DNA of 64,000 nucleotides. It comes from Janthinobacterium agaricidamnosum NBRC 102515 = DSM 9628 (lineage in GTDB: Bacteria; Pseudomonadota; Gammaproteobacteria; Burkholderiales; Burkholderiaceae_D). This document shows, piece by piece, positions 36,313 through 45,715 of this stretch. A program made the position numbers and the translations under genes. Each line of letters opens with the position of its first letter. The stretch's first letter is position 1. The notes beneath the pieces are model-generated. The model saw only the letters and a program-made list of their open reading frames with translations. It did not search any database and had not been told where the DNA came from. The stretch covers positions 2,485,989-2,549,988 of the forward strand of contig NZ_HG322949.1 in assembly GCF_000723165.1 (NCBI RefSeq), written 5' to 3'.

Positions 36313-37671
36313 ATGGGCAAGCAAAAACTGCTGGTCATCGAAGACGATTGCGGCCTGCAAAAGCAGTTGCGCTGGAGTTTCGATGCCTATGACGTGCTGG
36401 TGGCCGGCGAGCGCGACACGGCGCTGGCCCAGGTGCGCCGCCACCAGCCGGCGGTGGTGACGATGGACCTGGGCTTGCCGCCCGACCCGGATGGCGCCAG
36501 CGAGGGCCTGGCGACCTTGCAGCAAATCCTGGCGCTGGCGCCGGATACCAAGGTGATCATCCTGTCCGGCAACCAGGAGCGGAGCAACGCCTTGAAAGCG
36601 ATCGGCATGGGCGCCTACGATTTCCATCAAAAACCGTTCGACGCCGACATGCTGGGGCTGGTGATCGCGCGTGCGTTTTATTTGCACGCGATGCAGCAGG
36701 AAAACCGCCGCATGCTGCAAACCCAGGCCGATTCGCCGCTGGCCGGCATCGTCAGCCGCGATCCCGGCATGCTGAAACTGTGCCGCAGCGTTGAAAAAGT
36801 GGCGCCGTCGTCGGCCAGCGTGATGTTGCTGGGCGATTCGGGCAGCGGCAAGGAATTGATCGCGCGGGGTTTGCATACGCTCAGCGCGCGGCATGACAAG
36901 CGTTTTGTCGCCATCAATTGCGCGGCGATCCCGGAAACCTTGCTGGAAAGCGAGTTGTTCGGTTATGAAAAGGGCGCGTTCACCGGCGCCGCCAAGCAAA
37001 CCCTGGGCAAGATCGAACTGGCCCATGGCGGCACTTTTTTTCTGGATGAAATCGGCGACATGGCGCTGGGTTTGCAAGCCAAGCTGCTGCGTTTCTTGCA
37101 GGAACGAGTCATCGAGCGCATCGGCGGACGCGGCGAAATCGCGGTCGATGTGCGGATTGTTTGCGCCACGCACCAGAACCTGAAGGCGCTGGCCGAGGCT
37201 GGCCGTTTTCGCGAAGACCTGTTTTACCGGCTCAGCGAAATCGTGCTGACGATACCGCCGCTGCGCGCGCGCGACGGCGACAGCGCCTTGCTGGCCCACC
37301 ATTTCAAGAATAAATTCAGCGCCAGCGAAGGGCGCCCGGCGCTCAATTTCAGTCCCGACGCGCTGGCCGCGATCGAATCGTATGGCTGGCCGGGCAATGT
37401 GCGCGAAATGGAAAATTGCATCAAGCGGGCGGTGATCATGTCGGATGGACCGCAGATCGGCGTCGACGACCTGGGCTTGCCGCAAGGGCCGCTGGCGGCG
37501 TGCGACGAAACCGTCAACCTGCGCCAGGCACGCGACGCGGCCGAATACAGGGTGATGGTCAAGGCGCTGGCGCGGGCCGACGGCAATATCGTCAAGGCCG
37601 CCGAATTGCTGGGCGTTAGCAGGCCGACTTTATACGACTTGATGAATCACCACGGCATCAAAAGCACCTGA
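36313..37671 (+). CDS. prsR: PrsR-type sigma-54 response regulator
   Basis: A 452-residue NtrC-like activator: a receiver with acidic EDD (10-12) and phospho-acceptor Asp52, an AAA+ domain with GDSGSGKE (Walker A), the sigma-54 contact loop ELFGYEKGAFTGAAKQ and FFLDEIGDM, and a Fis-type helix-turn-helix at the end (GNIVKAAELLGVSRPTLYDL). It pairs with PrsK. In PEP-CTERM systems this regulator activates sigma-54 promoters of exosortase-sorted proteins and exopolysaccharide genes. No convincing -24/-12 promoter was found within the window. Confidence 0.92.
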   Translation: MGKQKLLVIEDDCGLQKQLRWSFDAYDVLVAGERDTALAQVRRHQPAVVTMDLGLPPDPDGASEGLATLQQILALAPDTKVIILSGNQERSNALKAIGMGAYDFHQKPFDADMLGLVIARAFYLHAMQQENRRMLQTQADSPLAGIVSRDPGMLKLCRSVEKVAPSSASVMLLGDSGSGKELIARGLHTLSARHDKRFVAINCAAIPETLLESELFGYEKGAFTGAAKQTLGKIELAHGGTFFLDEIGDMALGLQAKLLRFLQERVIERIGGRGEIAVDVRIVCATHQNLKALAEAGRFREDLFYRLSEIVLTIPPLRARDGDSALLAHHFKNKFSASEGRPALNFSPDALAAIESYGWPGNVREMENCIKRAVIMSDGPQIGVDDLGLPQGPLAACDETVNLRQARDAAEYRVMVKALARADGNIVKAAELLGVSRPTLYDLMNHHGIKST

Positions 37672-37839
37672 AAAAACGCCGATGGCGGTATTGCATCGAC
37701 TTGCCTTGACGGTTTTGCCAGGCGCGCCAGCATGGTATTAATTTAAGTGCAAGTTTATGTTTGGTGCCGCACATACTGGCATCGCCGCGCGGCGCATCCT
37801 AGGAACACCTCAATCAGGTAACCATCCCAAGGAGCATCC

Positions 37840-38724
37840 ATGCAAACTTACAATGTCACATCCGACGCTCACACTTCCGGCGTGTCGTGGGGCGCGGTCT
37901 TTGCCGGCGCGGCGGCGGCGGCCGCGCTGTCGTTCATCCTGCTGATCCTCGGCGTCGGCCTGGGCCTGTCGTCGGTATCGCCATGGTCGTACAACGCCGG
38001 CGCCATCGGCGTGTCGACCATCGTCTGGCTGGCCTTCATGCAATTGGCGGCGTCCGGCATCGGCGGCTACATCGCCGGCCGGCTGCGCGTCAAATGGACC
38101 GCCGTGCATGGCGATGAAGTGCATTTTCGCGATACCGCCCACGGCTTGCTGGCATGGGCGGTGGCAACCTTGCTGACGGTAATCCTGCTGGCCAGCGGCG
38201 TGCGCGCCATCCTCGGCGGCGCGATCGACGCCGGCGCCGCCGCTGGCGCCGCGGTGGCGCCGGTCGCCGCCACCGCGCTGGCCAAGGGGAGCGATGGTGC
38301 GGTCTCCAGTCCGGTCGATTATTTCTCCGATATGTTGCTGCGCACCGATCCGTCCGCGGCTGACAGCGGCAATCCGGGACAGCGCGCCGAAATCAACAAG
38401 ATATTGGCCACCGATTTGCTGCAAGGCCAATTGTCGCCGGAAGACCGTACTTATCTGGCGCAAGTGGTCGCCAAGCGCACCGGCTTGAGCCAGCCGGACG
38501 CCGAACGCCGGGTCGACGATATCTATGCGCGCGCCGCCAAGGCGGTCAGCGATGCGAAAGTGGCGGCGCAGCAAGCGGCCGACACCGCGCGCAAGGCTGC
38601 CGCCCATGCGGCGCTGTGGATGTTCGTCGCCTTGCTGCTGGGTGCCTTTGTCGCGAGCCTGGCCGCGACGCTGGGCGGACGCCAGCGTGACAATGAGCGC
38701 GTACAACTGCGCAATCCCGTCTGA
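37840..38724 (+). CDS. Membrane protein of unknown function
   Basis: A 294-residue protein with membrane segments near 22-47, 55-80 (with GGYIAGRL), 100-122 and a final one near 260-282. Between the third and fourth lies a polar Ala/Asp-rich domain of about 130 residues with predicted helices. The start has GGAG upstream (CAAGGAGCATCC). Similar proteins occur in related genomes as uncharacterised PhnA-like or stress-inducible membrane proteins; I assign no function. A 24-residue membrane peptide follows 18 bases later. Confidence 0.75.
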   Translation: MQTYNVTSDAHTSGVSWGAVFAGAAAAAALSFILLILGVGLGLSSVSPWSYNAGAIGVSTIVWLAFMQLAASGIGGYIAGRLRVKWTAVHGDEVHFRDTAHGLLAWAVATLLTVILLASGVRAILGGAIDAGAAAGAAVAPVAATALAKGSDGAVSSPVDYFSDMLLRTDPSAADSGNPGQRAEINKILATDLLQGQLSPEDRTYLAQVVAKRTGLSQPDAERRVDDIYARAAKAVSDAKVAAQQAADTARKAAAHAALWMFVALLLGAFVASLAATLGGRQRDNERVQLRNPV

Positions 38725-38742
38725 ACCATCGAGGAGATCACC

Positions 38743-38817
38743 ATGCGTTCGATTTTATTACTGTTACTGGGCATTCCATTGCCGATCGTGATCCTGATCG
38801 CCTTGTTTGTCCATTAA
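38743..38817 (+). CDS. 24-residue membrane peptide
   Basis: An ATG frame of 24 codons that is almost entirely one membrane helix (LLLLLGIPLPIVILIALF), preceded by a strong ribosome-binding site (GAGGAGATCACC) and 18 bases downstream of the larger membrane gene, so almost certainly co-transcribed. The strong signal and the hydrophobic Pro-kinked helix argue for a real small protein, perhaps a partner or stabiliser of the upstream protein. It is too short for most gene finders. Confidence 0.7.
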   Translation: MRSILLLLLGIPLPIVILIALFVH

Positions 38818-38923
38818 GCAAGGTCGCTTTTTCCACCCCGGAGTGAAGTAGCCCATGCTGACCGCTGGCGGCCCGGGCCGCCAGCGGTGTAAGATAGCGG
38901 CGCTCTTACACACTGGACCCATC

Positions 38924-39499
38924 ATGTTATTGAATGCTTCCGGCAAGGCTCTGCCGCTGCTGAAAAATGCCGCCCTGGTGGCGGCCTGTGTCTTGCTGGC
39001 GTCGTGCTCGACGCTGATCGGTCCGCGCCAGGTCGACGTGCCGCTGGCCAGGATGCAGCAGGGCTTGGATAAACGCTTTCCGCTGCACAAGCGCATGTTG
39101 TCGATACTCGACGTGCAATTGACCCATCCGCAGTTGAGTGTGTTGCCGGAACGCGAGCGCGTCGCGATTTCGCTTGACGCCAGCGTGGCGCCGCCCTTCA
39201 TCCGCCAAAGCTGGAGCGGCAGCCTGGCCTTGTCCGGCCACCTGGTGATCGACACCCAGCGCAACGCGGTATTGCTCAGCGATGCGACGCTCGACAAGGT
39301 ACTCATCGACGGTCTCGACGCGTCGCAGCAAAAGCAATTCGCCAAGGTCGCCAACCTGGTGACCGAGCAGTTGATGCGCGACACGCCGATTTACAGTTTC
39401 AAACCGGAAGATTTGCGCTATGCGGGCGTACAATTCGTGCCGACCCAGATCAATACCACGGCAAATGGTATCGTTGTGACATTTGAACCGGTAAAATAG
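38924..39499 (+). CDS. DUF1439-type lipoprotein
   Basis: A 191-residue lipoprotein. The signal sequence ends in the lipobox VLLASCS (Cys near 28), followed by a DUF1439/YceB-like fold ([20 protein letters not shown] at the start of the mature part). The hydrophobic-cavity fold of this family suggests binding of a lipid or hydrophobic ligand at the outer membrane, but no function is proven. ATG 38924 begins the signal peptide. queH follows 25 bases later. Confidence 0.82.
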   Translation: MLLNASGKALPLLKNAALVAACVLLASCSTLIGPRQVDVPLARMQQGLDKRFPLHKRMLSILDVQLTHPQLSVLPERERVAISLDASVAPPFIRQSWSGSLALSGHLVIDTQRNAVLLSDATLDKVLIDGLDASQQKQFAKVANLVTEQLMRDTPIYSFKPEDLRYAGVQFVPTQINTTANGIVVTFEPVK

Positions 39500-39524
39500 A
39501 AGATTCACCGATTACTTGTCCTAC

Positions 39525-40208
39525 ATGACCATGACCGAATTAAAACGCCCCGTACTGGATTTGCCGCCTGGCCGTAAAAAAGTATTGATGCATTCCTGCT
39601 GCGCGCCGTGTTCCGGCGAAGTGATGGAAGCGATGCAGGCGTCCGGCATCGATTACGCGATTTATTTTTATAATCCGAATATTCATCCAGTCAAGGAATA
39701 TGAAATCCGCAAACAGGAAAATATCCGGTTCGCGGAAAAGCACGGCATCACGTTCATCGACGCCGACTACGACATGGACAATTGGTTCGACCGGGTCAAG
39801 GGCCTGGAACATACGCCGGAGCGCGGCGAGCGCTGCACCGAGTGTTTCGACATGCGTTTCGAGCGCACCGCGCTGTATGCGCATGAACATGGCTACGACA
39901 CCATCACCAGTTCGCTCGGTATTTCACGCTGGAAAGACATGAACCAGATTAATGGCTGCGGCGAACGGGCCGCGGCGCGTTATGGCGACCTGGTGTACTG
40001 GACCTATAACTGGCGCAAGGGCGGCGGTTCGGCGCGCATGATTGAAATCAGCAAGCGCGAGAATTTCTATCAGCAAGAATATTGCGGTTGTGTTTATTCC
40101 TTGCGCGACACCAATAAACACCGTCGCGAAATGGGGCGCGAACGCATCCATATCGGGGTCAAGTTTTACGGCAAAGAAGAAATCGATTTCGGTAATGAAC
40201 CGGACTGA
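39525..40208 (+). CDS. queH: Epoxyqueuosine reductase QueH
   Basis: A 227-residue enzyme for the last step of queuosine tRNA modification. The cysteine sets expected for the family are present: [10 protein letters not shown] (Cys25, 26, 29), [10 protein letters not shown] and [11 protein letters not shown], which bind the iron-sulfur cluster and a second metal. The signature [20 protein letters not shown] is intact. ATG 39525 is preferred over TTG 39516. QueH replaces the unrelated QueG in many bacteria. Confidence 0.92.
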   Translation: MTMTELKRPVLDLPPGRKKVLMHSCCAPCSGEVMEAMQASGIDYAIYFYNPNIHPVKEYEIRKQENIRFAEKHGITFIDADYDMDNWFDRVKGLEHTPERGERCTECFDMRFERTALYAHEHGYDTITSSLGISRWKDMNQINGCGERAAARYGDLVYWTYNWRKGGGSARMIEISKRENFYQQEYCGCVYSLRDTNKHRREMGRERIHIGVKFYGKEEIDFGNEPD

Positions 40209-40296
40209 TCCGCCGCTCTTTCCCCCCGCATTTCCAGCCGCATCGGCAGCTTGCTGATTGCGCACCGGAAACTTTGATCCGCCACAAGTCCGGCAC

Positions 40297-41151
40297 TCAC
40301 CGTGCTGCCACAATGGAATTGTCCGTGCTGGATCGCAAGGAATTCAGCCAGGCCCGCGGCGACATGCCGTGCCTGGCTGAAAATGCCTTGGTGAATGCCG
40401 ACTGGCTGCCATAACCCACCTTGATCGCTACCGCCTTGACGGTATTGTTGTCCTTGAGCAGAGCCTGTGCCAGCAGCATGCGCTGTTCGGATAAATAATC
40501 GGCTGGCGTGGTGCCGATCAGTTGATGGAACAGTTGCGCAAATTTGCTGCGCGACATGCCGCCAAGGTCGGCCAGTTGCTGCAAGGTCCATGGTTTGTCG
40601 GCTTCCTTGTGCATCAGGTCAAGCACGCGCGACATGCCCGTGTCGGCATGGCCCGCCAGGAGGCCGGTTTGCAAGTTGCCGCTGGCATGCAAATGACATA
40701 GCAATTGCGCCAGCACCACGTCGCACAGGCGGTCCAGCACCAGTTGCTGGCCGGGGCAGCAGTGGGCAGCGTTGCTGTATAGCAGTTCCAGGGTGGCCGG
40801 CAAGCCATCGACTTGTTGTGTTTGTACATGTACCAGCTCGGGCAGCGCCAGCGCCAACGTATTGTGCTTGCCGTGTTGAAGCTGTATCCGGGCGCACAAA
40901 AGCAGGGCGCTTTCATGCGCTTCGACATGCAAGCGGTGCTGCATGCCGCTCGGATAAAACACCAGGTGATTGCCGGTCATTTCGAGTGCCGGATGGTGCT
41001 GGTGATGCATCACGGCGCGGCCGGCCCGCACGATGTGCAAGTAGCCGTATTGCTGGTCTTCGTCAAAGTTGTTTGAACCGCAAAATTCGGCGTGATGAAA
41101 CACTTGCGCTTGGTAAGGATGACGCTGTAATAGCGTCGATAAGTTGTCCAT
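40297..41151 (-). CDS. AraC-family regulator with N-terminal cupin
   Basis: A 284-residue regulator: a cupin sensing domain (residues 1-130, e.g. HHPALEMTGNHLVFYPSG) and a C-terminal pair of helix-turn-helix motifs (LQQLADLGGMSRSKFAQLFH and VKAVAIKVGYGSQSAFTKAF). This is the cupin_6 AraC layout, often controlling short-chain dehydrogenases or efflux genes. ATG 41151 has AGGTG upstream on the minus strand; an upstream extension to 41283 lacks support. Divergent from the chemotaxis receptor, which may be unrelated. Confidence 0.85.
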   Translation of the reverse strand: MDNLSTLLQRHPYQAQVFHHAEFCGSNNFDEDQQYGYLHIVRAGRAVMHHQHHPALEMTGNHLVFYPSGMQHRLHVEAHESALLLCARIQLQHGKHNTLALALPELVHVQTQQVDGLPATLELLYSNAAHCCPGQQLVLDRLCDVVLAQLLCHLHASGNLQTGLLAGHADTGMSRVLDLMHKEADKPWTLQQLADLGGMSRSKFAQLFHQLIGTTPADYLSEQRMLLAQALLKDNNTVKAVAIKVGYGSQSAFTKAFSARHGMSPRAWLNSLRSSTDNSIVAAR

Positions 41152-41394
41152 TTGGCACCTAAATAGACGTTGAGACATTAAAAATGGACTTGCGGAACTG
41201 TTTTTTTGTTGCCCAGTGGATATAGTACGTGCCGCGCCGATAACATGCGTCGCACGCTCAAGTGTATTGCAAAGTATTGACAAGCTGACTGCCTAAACAA
41301 TGCAAGTTAGTGCGCCGGCAACGTGCGCATTCGCAAACGACTTCCATTTCGCCGCCTACCGGCGAGTTTCTTTACAGCAGCCATAGGATATACG

Positions 41395-42981
41395 ATGAAA
41401 TCACTTAGCAGTTTGAAAATTGGCACCCGTTTGATGCTCGGCTTCGGCACACTGGTGCTGTTAATGCTGGGGCTGGCCGCAATCGCGTTGTTGCGCATCG
41501 GCGCCATCGCGGACGCGGTCGAATACCAGCAAAAAATACGCGCCGACAAGCTCGAACCATTATATGTGGCGCGCGAGGCGCTTGACCAGACCGGCCTAGC
41601 GGCGCGCAACGCCTTTATCTTTCATAACGAAACCGATGCGCGCCGGGAACTCGATATCGTCGATACCCAGAAAGCCCGCTACCTGGAAGCGTTGGCGACG
41701 CTGGAGCCGGTCTATGGCGCCCATCCGGATTTCCAGAAAGTCAGTAGCGGCTTGAAAGCCATGGCCGATGAATTGAAGCGTCCGCGCCAGTTCCGCGAAT
41801 CGGGCCAGATGGATGCGTACGGCACCTTCCTGGTCGATGAATGCAGTCCGCTGCGGCGCCGCATCGTCGCCGACATCGAGGTGGTACTGAAGGCGGCGCA
41901 GCAGGAAACCGATGCCGCCGGTTTTAATGCGCACGATATTTACAGCCAGGCGATCCGCTGGATCCTGGTCCTCGCCATCTTCATCAGCGTTATCTGTATC
42001 GTCATCGCCGCATTTATCACCCGCGGCTTGCTGAAGCAATTGGGCGGCGAACCGGCGTATGCGGCTGAAATCGCCGGCCGGATCGCCCAGGGCGAACTGG
42101 CGGTCGAGGTGCACACCGCGGCACACGATAGCTCCAGCCTGCTGTTCGCGATCAAGACCATGCGCGACAACCTGGCCGCCATCGTCGGCAAGGTGCGTAT
42201 CGGCACCGACACCATCGCCACCGCGTCGACTGAAATTGCCAGCGGCAACCGCGACTTGTCGGTGCGTACCGAACAGCAAGCCGGCTCGCTGGAAGAGGTG
42301 GCGTCGTCGATGGAAGAATTGATTTCCACAGTGCGTCAAAATGCCGAAAATGCCTTGCAGGCCAACCAGCTGGCGCAAGCCGCAGCCGATATTTCCCAGC
42401 GCGGCGGACAAGCCGTCGGCCAGGTGGTCACCACCATGGACATGATCCACGCGTCGTCGAACAAGATCGTCGACATCATCGGCGTGATCGACAGCATCGC
42501 TTTCCAGACCAATATCCTGGCGCTGAACGCCGCCGTCGAAGCGGCCCGGGCCGGCGAGCAGGGCCGCGGTTTCGCGGTGGTGGCGACCGAAGTGCGCAGC
42601 CTGGCGCAACGCTCGGCCGCCGCCGCCAAGGAAATCAAGGTCTTGATCGACGATTCCGTCAGCAAGGTCGGCACCGGCACCAAGCTGGTGCAGCAGGCCG
42701 GCGCCACCATGCACGACGTGGTGTCCGGCATCAAGCGGGTGACCGACATCATGGCCGAGATCAGCCACGCGACGCGCGAACAAAGCAGCGGCATCGAACA
42801 AGTCAACCGCGCCATCATCGAAATGGATCATGTCACCCAGCAAAACTCGGCACTGGTCGAGCAAGCGGCGGCCGCCGCGCAAGAATTGCAAAACCAGGCA
42901 GGCGGCCTGGCGCAAGTGGTCGGCGTGTTCAAGCTCGGCCTCGATGCCGTACCGCGCAAACGCCTCGCCTTGCGCGCCTGA
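41395..42981 (+). CDS. Methyl-accepting chemotaxis protein
   Basis: A 528-residue Tar-like receptor. A membrane segment near 14-34, a four-helix ligand-binding domain, a second membrane segment near 190-210, HAMP ([20 protein letters not shown]) and a signalling domain with the highly conserved hairpin ([32 protein letters not shown]). No C-terminal pentapeptide for CheR/CheB docking is present. Ligand unknown. ATG 41395 is the start before the first membrane helix. A perfect hairpin follows. Confidence 0.93.
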   Translation: MKSLSSLKIGTRLMLGFGTLVLLMLGLAAIALLRIGAIADAVEYQQKIRADKLEPLYVAREALDQTGLAARNAFIFHNETDARRELDIVDTQKARYLEALATLEPVYGAHPDFQKVSSGLKAMADELKRPRQFRESGQMDAYGTFLVDECSPLRRRIVADIEVVLKAAQQETDAAGFNAHDIYSQAIRWILVLAIFISVICIVIAAFITRGLLKQLGGEPAYAAEIAGRIAQGELAVEVHTAAHDSSSLLFAIKTMRDNLAAIVGKVRIGTDTIATASTEIASGNRDLSVRTEQQAGSLEEVASSMEELISTVRQNAENALQANQLAQAAADISQRGGQAVGQVVTTMDMIHASSNKIVDIIGVIDSIAFQTNILALNAAVEAARAGEQGRGFAVVATEVRSLAQRSAAAAKEIKVLIDDSVSKVGTGTKLVQQAGATMHDVVSGIKRVTDIMAEISHATREQSSGIEQVNRAIIEMDHVTQQNSALVEQAAAAAQELQNQAGGLAQVVGVFKLGLDAVPRKRLALRA

Positions 42982-43035
42982 TCGTTTCCTCTCCCGGCGC
43001 CGCCGCGCCCTTGCTTTTCTGTCCTCTCCTTGATT

Positions 43036-43062
43036 GGATGCCGGTAGTCTCTACCGGCATCC
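43036..43062 (+). terminator. 12-bp perfect hairpin after chemotaxis receptor
   Basis: GGATGCCGGTAG (43036-43047) pairs exactly with CTACCGGCATCC (43051-43062) over a 3-base loop. No U-tract follows, so it may be an attenuating hairpin or a Rho-assisted end. Confidence 0.6.
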
Positions 43063-43209
43063 TGCAGTAATGCCCCTCCGATAACTTGTTTGATACACTG
43101 CAAGTGCTAAGAAAAATATAATAATTTCCCCTTTGCGGAGAATTCCACGGCGCAGGCAGGTGGCACGCGGTGTATCGCCAAGGGCAACTTCACTTGAAAC
43201 GGATTAAAC

Positions 43210-44310
43210 ATGCTGGGTTTCGACATTCGGACAGGGAAAATAGTGTGGACGACGGCATTGCTTTTGTTGCTGTTTTATATGGTTTATCTGGCGTCGGTGA
43301 CGATCGTCGTGATGGTGTTCGCGGTATTTTTCAGTTACCTGGTGTATCCGCTGGTGGAGCTGGCCGAGCGCCGCGCGTCGAAACGGATTCCGCGCACGGT
43401 CTGGATCGCGCTGGTGTTTGTGCTGGTGATCGTGCTGGCCGGCCTGGGCGTGGCGCTGTTCGGCAGCCAGATCCAGGCGGAAGCGATTACCCTGAGCCAA
43501 AGGTTGCCGACGCTGATCAATTCGCAAAACGTGGTCGACCGGATTCCGTTGCCGGATGCGATGGAACCGATGCGTGCCCGCATCATGGATTTCGTGCGCT
43601 CGCAAATCGCGGCCGGTACCGACCAGGCCATGCCGCTGGCCAAGAATTTCGCCGGCGGCTTGATGCATGCGGCCGGCAACCTGATCTACATCGTGCTGAT
43701 TCCGGTGCTGAGTTTCCTGATGATCAAGGAAGCGCCGGCCATGCGCGGCGCCTTGCTGGCGTGGCTGGGGCAGGCCAACCGCCGCTTGTGGGGTGGCATC
43801 ATCGACGACCTCGACGTGCTGCTGTCGAAATACGTACGCGCGCTGCTACTGTTGTCGCTGGCGACCTTCATTGCCTACGGCATTGCTTTCTGGCTGCTGG
43901 ATGTGCCATACGGCATGTTGCTGGCTGGTTTGTCGGCCTTGCTGGAATTCATACCGTTTGCCGGACCGCTGGGCGCCATCGTGGTCACGCTGGTGGTGGC
44001 GGTCTTCAGCGGCCATGAACACATGCTGTGGCTGGTGATCTTTTTCCTGGCCTATCGCATGTTCCAGGATTATGTCGTCAATCCCTACCTGATGAGCGAA
44101 GGCGTCGAAGTCAGCCCGCTGCTGGTGATCGTCGGCTTGCTGGCCGGCGACCAGATCGGCGGCGTGGTCGGCATCTTCCTGTCGGTGCCGGTGATGGCCG
44201 CGCTCAAAATCGTCGCCGTGCGGCTGGTTGCCGCCAAGGCCAGGAAAGCTGCCGAGGCCGAGCAGCAGGCCGCGCCGCCTGTTGATCTGGAAAAATCCGC
44301 CGTTACTTGA
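43210..44310 (+). CDS. AI-2E family transporter
   Basis: A 366-residue inner-membrane protein of the PerM/TqsA family with about eight membrane segments. The family pattern is clear in LLEFIPFAGPLGAIVVTLVV and FQDYVVNPYLMSEGVEVSPL, then GLLAGDQIGGVVGIFLSVPV. Members export autoinducer-2 or act as Na+/H+ antiporters or permeases; the sequence does not distinguish them. It stands alone, with a methyltransferase 33 bases downstream. Confidence 0.9.
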   Translation: MLGFDIRTGKIVWTTALLLLLFYMVYLASVTIVVMVFAVFFSYLVYPLVELAERRASKRIPRTVWIALVFVLVIVLAGLGVALFGSQIQAEAITLSQRLPTLINSQNVVDRIPLPDAMEPMRARIMDFVRSQIAAGTDQAMPLAKNFAGGLMHAAGNLIYIVLIPVLSFLMIKEAPAMRGALLAWLGQANRRLWGGIIDDLDVLLSKYVRALLLLSLATFIAYGIAFWLLDVPYGMLLAGLSALLEFIPFAGPLGAIVVTLVVAVFSGHEHMLWLVIFFLAYRMFQDYVVNPYLMSEGVEVSPLLVIVGLLAGDQIGGVVGIFLSVPVMAALKIVAVRLVAAKARKAAEAEQQAAPPVDLEKSAVT

Positions 44311-44343
44311 GTAGAATAGACCACATACTGACCAGGAGGATGC

Positions 44344-45117
44344 ATGAGCAATGCGATACACCGTGCGGCGGCCGACGGCTACACCATCAATGCCGACAGT
44401 TATGTCAAGGGCCGGCCGGATTATCCACCTGAACTCGCCGGCTGGCTGCGCGGCGCGCTGGGCTTGCACGAAGGCAGCACGGTGCTGGACCTGGGCGCCG
44501 GCACTGGCAAATTCACGCCGCGCCTGGTGGCCACCGGCGCCCGCGTGATCGCGGTCGAGCCGGTCGGGCAGATGCGCGCCAAATTGTCTGCGGCCTTGCC
44601 GCAAGTCGAGGCGCTGGCCGGCAGCGCCGAAGCGATTCCGTTGCCGGATGCGTCGCTCGACGCCGTCATTTGCGCGCAAGCGTTTCACTGGTTCGCCACG
44701 CCGGCCGCGCTGGCTGAAATCCGCCGCGTGCTGAAACCGGGCGGCAAGCTCGGGCTGGTGTGGAATATGCGTGATGCGCGGGTCGGCTGGGTGGCCAGCC
44801 TGGATGCCATCGTCAACCAGGTCGAAGGCGACACGCCGCGTTATTACACCGGCGCCTGGCGCAAGGTATTCCCGGCGCCGGGTTTTGGACCGTTGCACGC
44901 GTCGCATTTTTCACATGGCCACAGCGGCAGCCCGGAAGACGTGGTGCTGAACCGGGTCCGTTCGACCAGTTTTGTCGCCGCATTGCCGCCGGAGCAACGC
45001 AGCAGCATCGACCGCCAGGTGGCGGCGCTGATCGCCAGTACCGCCGAACTGGCCGGCAAGGACGTGGTGACAGTGCCTTACGAAACCGCAGCGTTTGTCA
45101 TCGCCAAGGAAGCTTGA
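44344..45117 (+). CDS. Class I SAM-dependent methyltransferase
   Basis: A 257-residue methyltransferase with the cofactor motif VLDLGAGTGKFTPRLVATGA, the acidic end of strand 2 (VIAVEPV), motif ASLDAVICAQAFHWFATPAA and PGGKLGLVWN. This is the methyltransf_11 layout. Substrate unknown; the FHWF pattern is common among trans-aconitate- and ubiquinone-type relatives but not decisive. The start has AGGAGG upstream. Confidence 0.88.
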   Translation: MSNAIHRAAADGYTINADSYVKGRPDYPPELAGWLRGALGLHEGSTVLDLGAGTGKFTPRLVATGARVIAVEPVGQMRAKLSAALPQVEALAGSAEAIPLPDASLDAVICAQAFHWFATPAALAEIRRVLKPGGKLGLVWNMRDARVGWVASLDAIVNQVEGDTPRYYTGAWRKVFPAPGFGPLHASHFSHGHSGSPEDVVLNRVRSTSFVAALPPEQRSSIDRQVAALIASTAELAGKDVVTVPYETAAFVIAKEA

Positions 45118-45157
45118 CCGGGGGGGGCGATCCGATGCGCGCCGATATGCTGCCGGT

Positions 45158-45661
45158 ATGGAAATCCGGATGACGTCGCCATCCGTCCTGCGTCAGGTGG
45201 CGCTTGGCCTGTGCTGGGGCTTGCCGACCTATGGCGTCGGCGTGCTGGCGCTGTTGCTCGGCAAACTGATGCTGCCGCACCATTTGTGGGGCGCGGATGC
45301 CGGCGCGGCGATGTTCGAACGCGAAATGCCGGTATTCCAGCTGTTTTTCTGGGGGGTGATATATGCGCCCATCTTTGAAACGTTCGTGGGCCAATTGCTG
45401 CCGCTGGAAATACTGCGCCGCTTCGGCGCGCGCAGGGCGCTGTGCATCGCCGCCGGCGCGCTGGTGTGGGGCGCCGGCCATTATCTGTATGGCGGCATGC
45501 TGCATGGACTGGTCGCCGCCGCGTCCGGCGCACTGTTGTCGTACATTTACCTGCGCTACCGGGAACCCGGCGTGGCGCTCGCATATTCCACCGCGACCAT
45601 CGCGCATGCGTGCAGCAATGCGCTGGTGCTGATCGTCAATTACCTGGGGCTGACAATGTGA
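45158..45661 (+). CDS. CPBP-type membrane protease-like protein
   Basis: A 167-residue membrane protein with four to five helices. Motif remnants of the CAAX-protease/bacteriocin-processing family appear as PIFETFVGQLLPLE (usual EExxxR, here ET with Gln instead of Arg), GALVWGAGHYLYGGMLHGL and HACSNAL. The second Glu and the Arg of the first motif are missing, so catalysis is doubtful. ATG 45158 or 45170 can both serve as start. It follows the methyltransferase by 40 bases. Confidence 0.65.
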   Translation: MEIRMTSPSVLRQVALGLCWGLPTYGVGVLALLLGKLMLPHHLWGADAGAAMFEREMPVFQLFFWGVIYAPIFETFVGQLLPLEILRRFGARRALCIAAGALVWGAGHYLYGGMLHGLVAAASGALLSYIYLRYREPGVALAYSTATIAHACSNALVLIVNYLGLTM

Positions 45662-45715
45662 TGCGGACACAGCCTGATGATCAAGGCTGCCCGGTTAACC
45701 AGGCAGCCTTTATTC

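Noticed and set aside
36313-37671. NtrC nitrogen regulator
   Set aside because: The gene is directly behind a PrsK-type kinase and a PEP-CTERM sugar transferase, and no glutamine synthetase or ntrB is present.
43150-43175. Sigma-54 promoter (TGGCACG at about 43160) before the AI-2E transporter
   Set aside because: The -12 GC element is missing at the required spacing, and no other evidence supports it.
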